NCBI GenBank assembly: GCA_965369325.1
Contig: CBDUQI010000054.1
Span: 1 to 29,950 of the forward strand
Direction: 5' to 3'
DNA: 29,950 bases
Origin: CBDUQI01 sp965369325
Lineage (GTDB): Bacteria > Pseudomonadota > Gammaproteobacteria > Steroidobacterales > JBCBZW01
Positions 13,492 to 22,259 of the stretch are shown piece after piece (position 1 is the first letter of the stretch; every line of letters begins with the position of its first letter). A program made the translations under genes and the position numbers. A model generated the notes under the pieces. It had not been told where the DNA came from, made no database searches, and saw nothing but the letters and a program-made list of their open reading frames with translations.

Positions 13492-16131
13492 TTAGATATC
13501 GCAGATGTTCGGCACACCGCTAGGCCCTGGGGTCGCGAAGAACTGTGCTTTCAGGATGCTCAGATCGCTGAAATTAACGGTGCCGTCCTGATCGAAATCC
13601 GCGTTGGCATCAGTTGAGAAAAACACCAACTTCAACGCTGCCAGATCGTTGAAGTTAATCTGACAATCGTTATCCAGGTCCGTATCGCAGGCCGTGCCGA
13701 TACCGTCTGCATCCGCATCGGACTGATCAGGATTGGGCACAGACAAGCAATTGTCTGCGTTGTCCGCGACACCATCGCTGTCACCATCTGCGGCGCTCAT
13801 CGCAAGCTCTACGCTGGCCGTGTTATCGGCCGGACTTAGCTCCACCTCGCGCGCCTGCACCATGATGGCGAAGCTCTCGGCGTTGTCGGCCAGTGCTGTT
13901 ACCTGCAGGGTCAGGCTGGTGCTGTCACTCACCAGTTGCGGGTCCACGGTGCAGGTCAACTCTGCCCCGACGATGGTGCAAAGCGCATCATCCCCGCTGG
14001 CCGAGACCCAGCTCAGTTGCCTCGGCAGGCTTGCTTGCACACTCACCTGACTGGCCGGGGTCGGGCCCGCATTGGCCAGGTCCACGGTAATGCTCGCACT
14101 CTGTCCCAACTGCAGATCGGTTGCGTCGCTGCTTGCCATCAATTGCAGATCGGTGGCGAAGGTGTAGGACAATAGCCCCCTGTCTCTAACGCCCATCAGC
14201 ACCTGCGAAGGGCGCGACGGATCCACCGCCAGCTCGGTCGCAAACAAAGTGTCCACGGGCGGCGCCTCCAATGCTGCCATCCAGGTCAGTCCACTGTCGA
14301 TGCTGCGATACAAATTGCTCTTTTCCTTTACTGCGTACATCAGCGTGGGATCGGCTTCGTCGATATACAAATCGGTCACATCACCGGCGCCGGTTGGCGC
14401 TGTGGGTGGCTCATACCAGGTGGCACCACCATCGTCAGACAACTGCAGGGTGCCTGCGTTGGCCGTAATCACAATGTCCGGGTTAGTCGGATGCGCGGCA
14501 ATGGCATCGGCCCTGGCGGAGGACTTTTTCTCCCAGGTGGTACCTGCGTCGGAGCTGCGAAACACGCCCGGGTCCGAGAACGAGTTGGTGGCGGCATAGA
14601 TAACATCAGGTTGGGAGGCCACCGCGTCCACCGAGTTGAGACTGACGGCGCCACCGAAGAATGGCTCGAGACCGGTGCTGATCTGACTCCAGGTCAACCC
14701 GCCATTTTGAGTACGGAACAGGCCACGATTAAAATCGGAGAACAACAACACCTGGGTGTCGCCTGAGGGAATATCGATATCGGTTACCCAGGTGGCAACG
14801 ACACTGGGTATCTGCAGATCAATACGGCTCCAGTTGATCCCGGCATCAAAGCTCTCGTAAAGACCGCAGCAACTGGAGCCGGCATAGACGTGGTCGGGCA
14901 CTAGCGGATCGGGCGCGACCGCGTAGCTGGCAAGGTCGTAGTCGCCCACGTTCTGGGCCCAGCTAAGCCCTTCGTCTGAGCTGACGGACGTGCCACCGGA
15001 AGTGCCGGTGTAAATACGTTGGTTGATGCGATCGTAGGCAACCGACTCTACCGTTTGATTGCGAAAACCGGCTGAGGATTCGGTCCAGCTGAACGCGCCA
15101 TCGTTGGTGACGTAAACGCCACGCAAGAACACGCCGGCGAACAGGCGAATGGGATTGTCCGGGTCGAACGCCATATCCTGCACGGTGTAGTCGCCAAGGC
15201 CAATGTTCACCAAATCACCCCAAGTGGCGCCACCGTCGTTGGACACAATCACATCGTTGTTACCGGTCGCCAGAATGAGCTGATCTGTATCGTTGGGATT
15301 CACCAGCAGTTTGGTAAAGAAGTCAGATGGGAGATTGGTACTGACACGAGCCCACGCAGCGCCGCCATCCATGCTTTTATAAAGCCCGTCGTTCGACACC
15401 ATCACGTAAACGATGTTCGGGTTCAGCGGGTCGATTGCCGCGCTACCGGCAAAGATATAACCCGAGCCATTGGGTGGCGGTAAACCGTTGGTCTGCTGAG
15501 TCCAGCTGGCGCCGCCGTCGTCACTCTTGTACACCCCCTCCCAGCCCGTGGCGTAAAGCACCTGGGTATCAGCTGGATTGATCTGGATATCCTCGATCAC
15601 GGTGAGGGTCATGGCGCCGGTAACTTCGGTCCAGTTCAGCCCGTCATCAATCGACTTGAACAGCCGGTTGGTGGCGAGGGCATACACCACACCGGCATTG
15701 ACCGGATCGGGAAACTGATCGTACACGCCCGCCCCGCTTAGCCCGTTGCTCGACACGGTCCAGCTATCACCGCCGTCTAGACTGCGGGCGACTTCCCCGC
15801 CGCCATCGGAGGTGAACAGGGTGGAATTCACCGGCGACACCGCGATGCCTGAAATGCTGCGCACGGTAATCTCCGCCAGGACTGGGTTGACAGGCTGCCA
15901 ACTGGCGCCGTCGTCATCGCTGCGATACACGCCCCCGTGAAAGCCTTGCAGGTACATACGTTGATCTACATTCGGATCAAACATGATCTGATCGATGCGG
16001 CCACCATCCGGCCCAAGTTCAGTCCAGGTATTGTTATCCGCAGCGGCCGTATGGCTCGCCATAACCAGCAACGCGCAAGCTAACAGCGAAGCATGCTGAC
16101 GCGGGTAACCTCTTGTTCTCAAAGCGATCAT
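13492..16131 (-). CDS. Secreted Asp-box beta-propeller protein with DUF11, TSP3 and dockerin-like tail
   Basis: An 879-residue exported protein. After a signal peptide (LLACALLVMASHTAAA) I count 13 Asp-box (BNR) motifs of the form S-x-D-x-G-x-x-W, from RSDDDGASWQPV to RSIDSGLTWMAA, spread over about 580 residues. This suggests two adjoining seven-bladed propellers of the sortilin/GH74 type. Next is a DUF11-like beta-sandwich (ASITVDLANAGPTPASQVSV), a thrombospondin type 3 calcium repeat (DGDSDGVADNADNC) and two EF-loop repeats (DLDNDCQINFNDL, DFDQDGTVNFSDL) resembling a dockerin. The end is PGPSGVPNICDI. Function is probably binding or hydrolysis of an extracellular polymer. ATG at 16131 follows GGGGAAGGAA. 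Confidence 0.88.
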   Translation of the reverse strand: MIALRTRGYPRQHASLLACALLVMASHTAAADNNTWTELGPDGGRIDQIMFDPNVDQRMYLQGFHGGVYRSDDDGASWQPVNPVLAEITVRSISGIAVSPVNSTLFTSDGGGEVARSLDGGDSWTVSSNGLSGAGVYDQFPDPVNAGVVYALATNRLFKSIDDGLNWTEVTGAMTLTVIEDIQINPADTQVLYATGWEGVYKSDDGGASWTQQTNGLPPPNGSGYIFAGSAAIDPLNPNIVYVMVSNDGLYKSMDGGAAWARVSTNLPSDFFTKLLVNPNDTDQLILATGNNDVIVSNDGGATWGDLVNIGLGDYTVQDMAFDPDNPIRLFAGVFLRGVYVTNDGAFSWTESSAGFRNQTVESVAYDRINQRIYTGTSGGTSVSSDEGLSWAQNVGDYDLASYAVAPDPLVPDHVYAGSSCCGLYESFDAGINWSRIDLQIPSVVATWVTDIDIPSGDTQVLLFSDFNRGLFRTQNGGLTWSQISTGLEPFFGGAVSLNSVDAVASQPDVIYAATNSFSDPGVFRSSDAGTTWEKKSSARADAIAAHPTNPDIVITANAGTLQLSDDGGATWYEPPTAPTGAGDVTDLYIDEADPTLMYAVKEKSNLYRSIDSGLTWMAALEAPPVDTLFATELAVDPSRPSQVLMGVRDRGLLSYTFATDLQLMASSDATDLQLGQSASITVDLANAGPTPASQVSVQASLPRQLSWVSASGDDALCTIVGAELTCTVDPQLVSDSTSLTLQVTALADNAESFAIMVQAREVELSPADNTASVELAMSAADGDSDGVADNADNCLSVPNPDQSDADADGIGTACDTDLDNDCQINFNDLAALKLVFFSTDANADFDQDGTVNFSDLSILKAQFFATPGPSGVPNICDI

Positions 16132-16343
16132 CTGTTCCTTCCCCAATCATTGGTTGGTAAAGTTTGTGCGATACTAGGTAAAGCACCAGTTGGCGCTGAA
16201 TCCTGTCATCGGCAACATTGTGGTGGGCAAATCGACTATCGGAACGCGGCCTTGGCGGGCTCACCAAATGTGCTCACGTACATGACATCCGCATGTGTCA
16301 GCGAGCTCGGGAAGGCCTGCTCAGGCACAGCAGGACACACAAA

Positions 16344-17075
16344 ATGACGTTGGCTCACATGATGTGGTGTAGAGTGAAGCGCTTCGCGGACGCCTTTGGC
16401 CGCGCCACTTACTGGCAGCGGATCATGGACAAAGCGCGCGTTCGATATCAAACCTTTGAGTTTGATGGCACTGACATCCACGTCAGAACTCTTCGCGACA
16501 AACAACAATTCGAAGATAACGAGCAGGAAGCGGAGCACCTGGGTATCTCCTCGGCAACCTGGCCGTTGTTTGGCGTTGTGTGGGAATCCGGCGAGGTGCT
16601 CGCGCGTATGATGCATACGTTTGACGTCTCGGGCCTGCGGATTCTTGAGGTTGGATGTGGCATTGGGCTCGCGAGCATTGTGCTTAGTGTGCGGCGCTCG
16701 GATATCACCGCCTCAGACTATCATCCTTCGGCTGATCGCTTCCTACAGCTCAATGCCAAATTGAACGACCTACCGCCAATCGCCTTTGTCAGAACCGACT
16801 GGGCTGACACGAATCTTGAACTGGGCGAATTTGATCTAATCATCGGCAGCGATGTGCTGTATGAAGAACTGCACGTGGAGTTGCTGTCGAAATTTATTGA
16901 GCGTCACGCCAAACCCAAATGCCGGGTGATATTCATCGACCCGGGGCGGGGCTGGCGGGCGCCGTTCAGCAAGCGAATGACGGCGATGGGCTACGCCCAC
17001 GACGCGCATGAGGCCATCACCTCGCAACTGTGCGAATCTTACAAAGGCAGCGTGCTGAGTTACTCGCGCACCTGA
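16344..17075 (+). CDS. Class I methyltransferase, METTL21/METTL23-like
   Basis: A 243-residue SAM-dependent methyltransferase. Its N-terminal strand region (GISSATWPLFGVVWESGEVL) and motif I (ILEVGCGIGLASIVL, from residue 100) match the lysine-methyltransferase group that includes METTL21/23 and many bacterial homologues. A motif IV equivalent, FDLIIGSDVLYEELH, takes the place of the eukaryotic DxxY. It could methylate a protein lysine or a small molecule; the target is unknown. ATG at 16344 has AGGA 8 bases upstream. Starting at ATG 16425 would still keep the whole fold. It ends 16 bases inside the convergent oxidoreductase gene. Confidence 0.8.
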   Translation: MTLAHMMWCRVKRFADAFGRATYWQRIMDKARVRYQTFEFDGTDIHVRTLRDKQQFEDNEQEAEHLGISSATWPLFGVVWESGEVLARMMHTFDVSGLRILEVGCGIGLASIVLSVRRSDITASDYHPSADRFLQLNAKLNDLPPIAFVRTDWADTNLELGEFDLIIGSDVLYEELHVELLSKFIERHAKPKCRVIFIDPGRGWRAPFSKRMTAMGYAHDAHEAITSQLCESYKGSVLSYSRT

Positions 17076-18166
17076 ACAATAATCTTGCCCCGCGCCCGAC
17101 CGGTTTCGGAGTAACGGATGGCCTCTGGCACATCTGCCAGGGAGAACTCCCGATCGATCTGCGAGGTCAGTTTGCCCTGGCGCATCAAATCGCCGAGCAG
17201 GGCCAGATCTTGCGGGGATAGCGTAGCCAGAATCATCGCGAAGGTCTGATCGGTAAACGGTGCCATCATCAGGGCTTTGATCGGGCTAATCAGTGGTGCG
17301 ACCCAGTCGCCTTTCGGGCCACCGACCATCACCAGAATACCCTCAGGAGTTAACACGTTCTTGTAGGCGGACAAGGGATGGTTGCCGACATTATCGATCA
17401 CCACATCGTACTGTTCGCCACTCTTGGTGAAATCTTCAATCTTGTAGTCGAACACGTGATCTGCACCCAGACCGCGAACCATCTGCACGTTGCGCGTGCT
17501 GCACACGCCATGCACCTGCGCGCCCCAAGCCTTGGCAATCTGCACTGCAAACGTGCCCACGCCACCCGATGCGCCGTTGATCAGTACGCGCTGCCCAGCT
17601 TTTAGCTGACCCTTATCGCGTAGTGCCTGTAATGCGGTGACGCCAGCTATCGGCACCGCCGCGGCTTGCCTGAACGAGACATTGTCGGGCATGTGGGCAA
17701 TGCCGCGCGACTCACGCACTGTGACGTACTCGCCAAACGCGCCGCTGCGCCCACCGAACACGTTGTCACCCGGTGCAAAGCGGGTGACCGCACTACCGAC
17801 AGCCTCGACGGTCCCGGCGAAGTCCACGCCCATGCGCGGATCCTCCGGTGCTCCGATACCGGACTCGATTCGCATCAGGTAGGGCGTGCCGCGCATGTAG
17901 TGCCAGTCAAGTGGATTGACCGAAGCCGCGCGCACTTTCACCAACACCTCGTCATCAAGGGGAGCAGGTTTGGCAATTTGCTCCAGCTTGAGCACCTCAG
18001 GCGAGCCATAACAGCGATAGACAATCGCCGCGATCTGCGGCGTATTCTCAGCAAGCGCAGAGGCCGGCGGACAATCGGCGTCGTAACCGACCGCCAGGGC
18101 GAGCAGGGCGAGCGCCACTACTGGAATCATCAACAGACCAAGGCCAATTTTGTATCGTAACTTCAT
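17060..18166 (-). CDS. Membrane-anchored MDR-family NAD(P)-dependent oxidoreductase
   Basis: A 368-residue medium-chain dehydrogenase/reductase of the quinone oxidoreductase-like branch. The GroES-like domain holds VRAASVNPLDWHYMRGT and MGVDFAGTVEAVGSAVTRFA. The Rossmann domain has GASGGVGTFAVQIAKAWGA. The cysteine set of the structural zinc site is absent, so it is probably zinc-independent. Unlike soluble members it begins with about 40 extra residues containing a hydrophobic segment (IGLGLLMIPVVALALLALAV). This would tether it to the membrane or export it; a cytosolic active site with an N-terminal anchor fits NADPH use better. ATG at 18166 has GAGAATGGA before it. It follows the amidohydrolase by 122 bases. 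Confidence 0.87.
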   Translation of the reverse strand: MKLRYKIGLGLLMIPVVALALLALAVGYDADCPPASALAENTPQIAAIVYRCYGSPEVLKLEQIAKPAPLDDEVLVKVRAASVNPLDWHYMRGTPYLMRIESGIGAPEDPRMGVDFAGTVEAVGSAVTRFAPGDNVFGGRSGAFGEYVTVRESRGIAHMPDNVSFRQAAAVPIAGVTALQALRDKGQLKAGQRVLINGASGGVGTFAVQIAKAWGAQVHGVCSTRNVQMVRGLGADHVFDYKIEDFTKSGEQYDVVIDNVGNHPLSAYKNVLTPEGILVMVGGPKGDWVAPLISPIKALMMAPFTDQTFAMILATLSPQDLALLGDLMRQGKLTSQIDREFSLADVPEAIRYSETGRARGKIIVQVRE

Positions 18167-18288
18167 TCCATTCTCATCGTCTTACCTGACTGTGCAGGCA
18201 CCTGATGCGGCAAGCCTATACGATTGCTGCCGTGGCTCGCCAGCTATCTCAACCGGTCATATGGCGAACCGGGACCAAAACTGAACCA

Positions 18289-19938
18289 CTACTTCGCCGC
18301 TAAGGAACGCGATCGATACATCACCTCGCCGCCAACCATGGTGAGAAGTACCTGCGTGTTGATGATGCGCTCGGGCGCGATGGTAAAGATGTTGTCGCTA
18401 AGCATGACCATATCGGCCAGCTTGCCCGCCTCCAGCGTACCCAAATCCTCCTCCTGCAGCCCGGCCCATGCGTTGTTGACGGTATAGGCGGTGACGGCCT
18501 GTTGCACCGATATTTTTTGTTTCGGCACCCAGCCGCCAGGGTTCTTACCGTCCAGGGTGCGACGGGTAACCGCCGCGTAGATACCGCTCAAGGGCTTGAG
18601 CGGCGCCACCGACCAGTCAGAACCAAAGCTCACACGGGCATCCGCATCGAACAACGATTTGAACGCATAAGTACCGGCCAAGCGCTGCGCACCAATGCGC
18701 TTTTCGGCCCAGCGCCCATCATCAATCGCGTGATACGGATGCATCGATGGCACCACGCCGAGTTCGGCAAAACGGGCGATGGCATCGGCACTTAGGTGTT
18801 GTGCGTGTTCAATCCGCGCGCGATGGCCGCTGACATCCAGCTCAGCAAACAGCTTTAAGATCTGATCATTGGTTTGATCGCCGATGCCGTGAATCGCCAA
18901 CTGCAATCCGTAGGCATGTGCTTCCTGCAAGCTCTTCTTAAGCGCCGGCATGCTCATCAATGCAAAGCCGCTGGTGTCCGGTTGATCTGTATAAGGCTCG
19001 TAAAACCACGCGGTGGTGCTGCCTAATGAGCCGTCGACCAGTTCCTTTACGCCGCCAAAGCGTAACCAGTCGTCCCCCTTACCTTGCCGAGCTATCCGCT
19101 CGGCCAGTTTGTGTCGGTTGGAAATATGCGGAAAATAATAGGTGCGGATCTTCAGTCGGCCTTCGGCCTTGGCCCGCTCAAATATGGCGATGTTATCCCA
19201 GTTACTCATGTTGTGGACCTGGGTCACGCCATTGCGCAACGCTTCGGCAATACCTGCATCGAACATGCGCTCGGTTTGCGCGGCGCTGAGCGGCGGCATT
19301 ACTGCCAGCACCAGGTTCATGGCGTTGTCTTTTAGTACGCCTGTCGCCTCGCCGTGCTTGTCACGCACGATCAGCCCACCCTCTGGGTTGGGTGTATCTT
19401 TGGTGATACCAGCTAGAGCCAGCACGCGCGAATTGGCAATCGCCATATGGCCATCTGTGCGCAAGAGATAAAGAGGATTCTCTGCGGTGTGCACATCAAT
19501 CCAGCGCCGGTGGGGCAATTCGCCTCCCCACGCCTCGTGGTCCCAGAGGCCGCCGGTAATCCACTCCCCTGCAGGCAACCCGGCCGCGAACGCTTTAACC
19601 GTCTTAACAAACTGTTTTTTGCTGGTGGCGGATTGCGTCTCAATGCTAACCAGTGATGCAGAACCATCCATAAAATGTGTGTGGTTATCGATAAATCCAG
19701 GCAACACCAGCTTGCCAGCCGCATCAATGATCTCGTGCGATGGATAGCGTGCCGCGAGACCGGCATCCCCGACCGCCGCGATACGCGTGTCCTCGATGAC
19801 AATCGTGCTCGCCCAAGGTTGCGCCGGATTACCGGTCCAGGCATTGGCGTTCACGATAATGCACTCGCTCGCCCAGATCGCCGGTGGCGCAGTTAACAAC
19901 ACGGCAGATGTAGCCGCCAGTAACGCTATTGTTCGCAT
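18289..19938 (-). CDS. Secreted YtcJ-like metal-dependent amidohydrolase
   Basis: A 549-residue member of amidohydrolase family 3 (YtcJ-like). A signal peptide (LLAATSAVLLTAPPAIWA) places it in the periplasm. The metal-binding HxH is in GFIDNHTHFMDG (His86, His88). Further hallmarks are ELVDGSLGSTTAWFYEPY, LAIHGIGDQTND (metal His), RIEHAQHL, and FGSDWSVAPLKP with the catalytic Asp. It should hydrolyse C-N bonds of an amide or N-acyl compound; the natural substrate of this family is rarely known. GAGGT precedes ATG at 19938 by 6 bases. It begins 35 bases after the NUDIX gene, so the two form an operon. Confidence 0.92.
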   Translation of the reverse strand: MRTIALLAATSAVLLTAPPAIWASECIIVNANAWTGNPAQPWASTIVIEDTRIAAVGDAGLAARYPSHEIIDAAGKLVLPGFIDNHTHFMDGSASLVSIETQSATSKKQFVKTVKAFAAGLPAGEWITGGLWDHEAWGGELPHRRWIDVHTAENPLYLLRTDGHMAIANSRVLALAGITKDTPNPEGGLIVRDKHGEATGVLKDNAMNLVLAVMPPLSAAQTERMFDAGIAEALRNGVTQVHNMSNWDNIAIFERAKAEGRLKIRTYYFPHISNRHKLAERIARQGKGDDWLRFGGVKELVDGSLGSTTAWFYEPYTDQPDTSGFALMSMPALKKSLQEAHAYGLQLAIHGIGDQTNDQILKLFAELDVSGHRARIEHAQHLSADAIARFAELGVVPSMHPYHAIDDGRWAEKRIGAQRLAGTYAFKSLFDADARVSFGSDWSVAPLKPLSGIYAAVTRRTLDGKNPGGWVPKQKISVQQAVTAYTVNNAWAGLQEEDLGTLEAGKLADMVMLSDNIFTIAPERIINTQVLLTMVGGEVMYRSRSLAAK

Positions 19939-19973
19939 AGTAAACCTCGTGGAGCCGGCACTGATTACCGGCG

Positions 19974-20684
19974 CTAGTCAAACGTTGCACGCTCGTCCGC
20001 GGAATCTCTCGTGGCAAATGCCAAGGCAATGTCGGCTGCAAGCACACGTCCCGTTGAGAGCGGGGGCAGTTCATCAGGACCAAAAAAACCGACGTCAGTG
20101 GTCTCAACGCCCGCTTTGGGAGTCTGCGATCCGATTTGCTCGCAAATGAAAAACATTTTATAAAAGTCGCGGATGTCCGAATTGTAGTCATGCTTAGCTT
20201 TGTGGCGCACGCAGTACAGTTGCCGCGCCGTAACCCTCAGCGCCGCTTCTTCCCACACCTCTTTCTCGACATTCTCGCGCGGCGACAACCCCACATCGGC
20301 GTAGCCGCCGGGCAACGTCCACAACCCGTCACTGGCTTCGCGTACCAGCAATATGCCCTGAGCCGAGAATACCGCGCCACGCACATCGACACGCGGCGTC
20401 ACGTAACCGGCAGCAAAATCGACGGTGAGGTCTTCTATCCGCCCGACGGGTACGTCTGCCAAGGTGGCCAGCATCTGATTCGCAATGTCGGCCACGGCCA
20501 AATACCGCTCTTCATCAAACTTCTCATCAGTAAAGTGCACACCCGTGGAGGCAATCGCCTGTAACTGTTTGGCCCAGCTGAGCCATGTATTTTCCACCGC
20601 GCGGTTCGCCCCTCTAGACTGGTTCAACATCACACTGCTTGGCGGCATCACCGCCAGAAGATCAGGTAGCCTCGGTGTCGCCAA
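19974..20684 (-). CDS. NUDIX hydrolase with N-terminal Nudix_N domain
   Basis: A NUDIX-fold pyrophosphohydrolase, up to 236 residues. The N-terminal domain (WLSWAKQLQAIASTGVHF) is that of two-domain NUDIX proteins acting on ADP-ribose-like or other nucleoside diphosphate compounds. The NUDIX box reads GGYADVGLSPRENVEKEVWE followed by EAAL. The core Glu residues of the REUxEE element are kept, but its Arg is Lys. The start is uncertain: TTG at 20684 has GGAG six bases before it, while ATG at 20648 or 20630 would fit the usual family N-terminus better. The amidohydrolase starts 35 bases downstream. Confidence 0.88.
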   Translation of the reverse strand: MATPRLPDLLAVMPPSSVMLNQSRGANRAVENTWLSWAKQLQAIASTGVHFTDEKFDEERYLAVADIANQMLATLADVPVGRIEDLTVDFAAGYVTPRVDVRGAVFSAQGILLVREASDGLWTLPGGYADVGLSPRENVEKEVWEEAALRVTARQLYCVRHKAKHDYNSDIRDFYKMFFICEQIGSQTPKAGVETTDVGFFGPDELPPLSTGRVLAADIALAFATRDSADERATFD

Positions 20685-20687
20685 GCA

Positions 20688-20807
20688 TCACTCCAGCACT
20701 GTACCATCCTCGGGATGTTCAGCCAGGCCGAGTGGCGTCACACGACGCATAAACATCGGTTTTTCGGCAAGCTTGCAATGTACAATATGCGCTCCGAATC
20801 CGCTCAT
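20688..20807 (-). CDS. Possible 39-residue ORF before the NUDIX gene
   Basis: A short frame from ATG 20807 to TGA 20688, directly upstream of and in frame with the NUDIX gene. The residues look protein-like (HIVHCKLAEKPMFMRRVTPL, ending HPEDGTVLE) and include the GGAG that would serve the NUDIX TTG. No ribosome site is seen before the ATG and no family is recognised. It could be a small coupled protein, the 3' end of a decayed gene, or chance. Confidence 0.25.
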   Translation of the reverse strand: MSGFGAHIVHCKLAEKPMFMRRVTPLGLAEHPEDGTVLE

Positions 20808-20897
20808 TAAATTGATGGCCGGATCGATCTGGAATTAGCTGGGAAACGGCTGCAAGCCCTCGGCTGCCAAATAACAGGATTAGGGCAGAAAGCCATT

Positions 20898-22136
20898 ATG
20901 ATATCGTCGCAAAGCAAAATCGCCATTCGCAGGCTTCGCCACGGGTTGAAGTATGACCGCGGGGATATCATCCCAGCGCTGTCGAGATTTGTGGCATTCG
21001 CCATGCGAAAACTGGGGGTTGCACAGCAGAACAAGCGGCTTTTGTCTTCGCAAGGCTATGTTGAGCACTATGGTGTTCACATGCCGAGGAACAATGCAGG
21101 AGACACCGTGTTGTTCGATGCAGTAGAGCGGCTGTTCGACGAGCAGACCAGGCCATCAGCATGGCGTAAGGTTCCGGTTCGCACCCATGTCATGGCTGAA
21201 GACGTCGCGCGGATCAACACGCACGCGAAAGCAGTTCTCGTTGGTGGTGGCGGCCTGTTCATCGCAGACAGCAATCCGCACAGTCTGTCCGGTTGGCAAT
21301 GGAATATCGCCCTTGATGAGCTAAAGCAGATGGAAGCGCCCTTGGTTCTGTTCGCCGTGGGATTCAACCAGTTTCGCAATGGCGAGACATTCGCGCCCAT
21401 TTTCCAGGCGCATCTGGAACTGACTATGGACAAGGCCTGTTTCGTCGGATTGCGCAATTCCGGCAGTCAGCAGCGGCTGATCAACCTTTTGCCCGAAAAA
21501 TATCACTCAAAGCTGGCTTTCCAGCCCTGTATGACGACGGTGTTGAATCGCTATTACCCACCAACCGAAATCTACCGGAAACAACTGAGCGAGAAAACGA
21601 TCGTGCTCAACCTGGCCTTTGATCGGCGGGACCAACGTTTCGGCCCGGATGAGGCGGTGATTTTGGACCGGATTGGCAGAGCTTTGAAACGGATTGTTGG
21701 CATGGGTTGGAAAATCAAAGCGGCGGTTCATGCTTGGGACGATGATGCGATGGTCGAGTTCCTTCGGCAACAGGATATCCCGGCACAGATCTGCCGTCTG
21801 AATCTATCGAAGCCCGAAGATGTCGTAAAATTCTATGCCGATGCCCGATTGACGATCGGTATGCGCGGCCATTCGCAGATGATCCCATTCGGTTGCGGGC
21901 GATCCATTTTCTCGCTTATTTCGCACGACAAGATGCGGTTTTTCCTCGAAGACATCGAACAACCGGGCTGGGGTGTCGAAGTCTCCGACACCGATCTTGA
22001 GACGAAAATCGTCCAGTTTGTCGAGGATTTTACGGGCAACGAGGCTAACTTTGAGGAAAAGATCAGGCTGAAACAAGATCAATTCTGGGCAATCACTAAA
22101 TCCAACATGAAGGTGATCGGTGCGCATCTTGGGTAA
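20898..22136 (+). CDS. Polysaccharide pyruvyl transferase family protein
   Basis: A 412-residue protein of the PS_pyruv_trans family, which moves pyruvate from phosphoenolpyruvate onto sugars of surface polysaccharides as ketals. Early landmarks are HMPRNNAGDTVLFDAVERLF, then KAVLVGGGGLF and PLVLFAVGFNQFRNGE. The late motif is ADARLTIGMRGHSQMIPFGCG (GMRxHxxIPfxxG), characteristic of the family. It is longer than usual by about 60 N-terminal residues. ATG at 20898 has AGAAAG nearby. It stands alone with no glycosyltransferase or export genes next to it, and its base composition is somewhat lower in GC than its neighbours, so it may have been acquired alone. Confidence 0.85.
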   Translation: MISSQSKIAIRRLRHGLKYDRGDIIPALSRFVAFAMRKLGVAQQNKRLLSSQGYVEHYGVHMPRNNAGDTVLFDAVERLFDEQTRPSAWRKVPVRTHVMAEDVARINTHAKAVLVGGGGLFIADSNPHSLSGWQWNIALDELKQMEAPLVLFAVGFNQFRNGETFAPIFQAHLELTMDKACFVGLRNSGSQQRLINLLPEKYHSKLAFQPCMTTVLNRYYPPTEIYRKQLSEKTIVLNLAFDRRDQRFGPDEAVILDRIGRALKRIVGMGWKIKAAVHAWDDDAMVEFLRQQDIPAQICRLNLSKPEDVVKFYADARLTIGMRGHSQMIPFGCGRSIFSLISHDKMRFFLEDIEQPGWGVEVSDTDLETKIVQFVEDFTGNEANFEEKIRLKQDQFWAITKSNMKVIGAHLG

Positions 22137-22181
22137 AACATCAGGCACCGGTGGCGCCTACTATTAGGCCCTGCTTACGCG

Positions 22182-22215
22182 GCATCACGTTGCGATGTCG
22201 CCATCAGCGTGATGC
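22182..22215. terminator. Inverted repeat between convergent genes
   Basis: GCATCACG (22182-22189) and CGTGATGC (22208-22215) are perfect 8-base arms; the 18-base loop contains a further GCGA-TG-TCGC palindrome. It lies between the pyruvyl transferase and the glutamine synthetase homologue, which converge, and may end both transcripts. Confidence 0.4.
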
Positions 22216-22259
22216 TCATGGCGCGAGGGTCCCTGTGAGCGCGCAACGCACGGTTAGGC

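Noticed and set aside
13336..13617. 93-codon plus-strand frame overlapping the 3' end of the Asp-box gene
   Set aside because: Its second half is antisense to the conserved dockerin-like tail; no ribosome site.
16149..16166. Possible second sigma-54 site (TTGGTA with a GC ten bases after the GG)
   Set aside because: The -12 element is a poor match (GTGC instead of TTGC) and it is about 190 bases from the next start.
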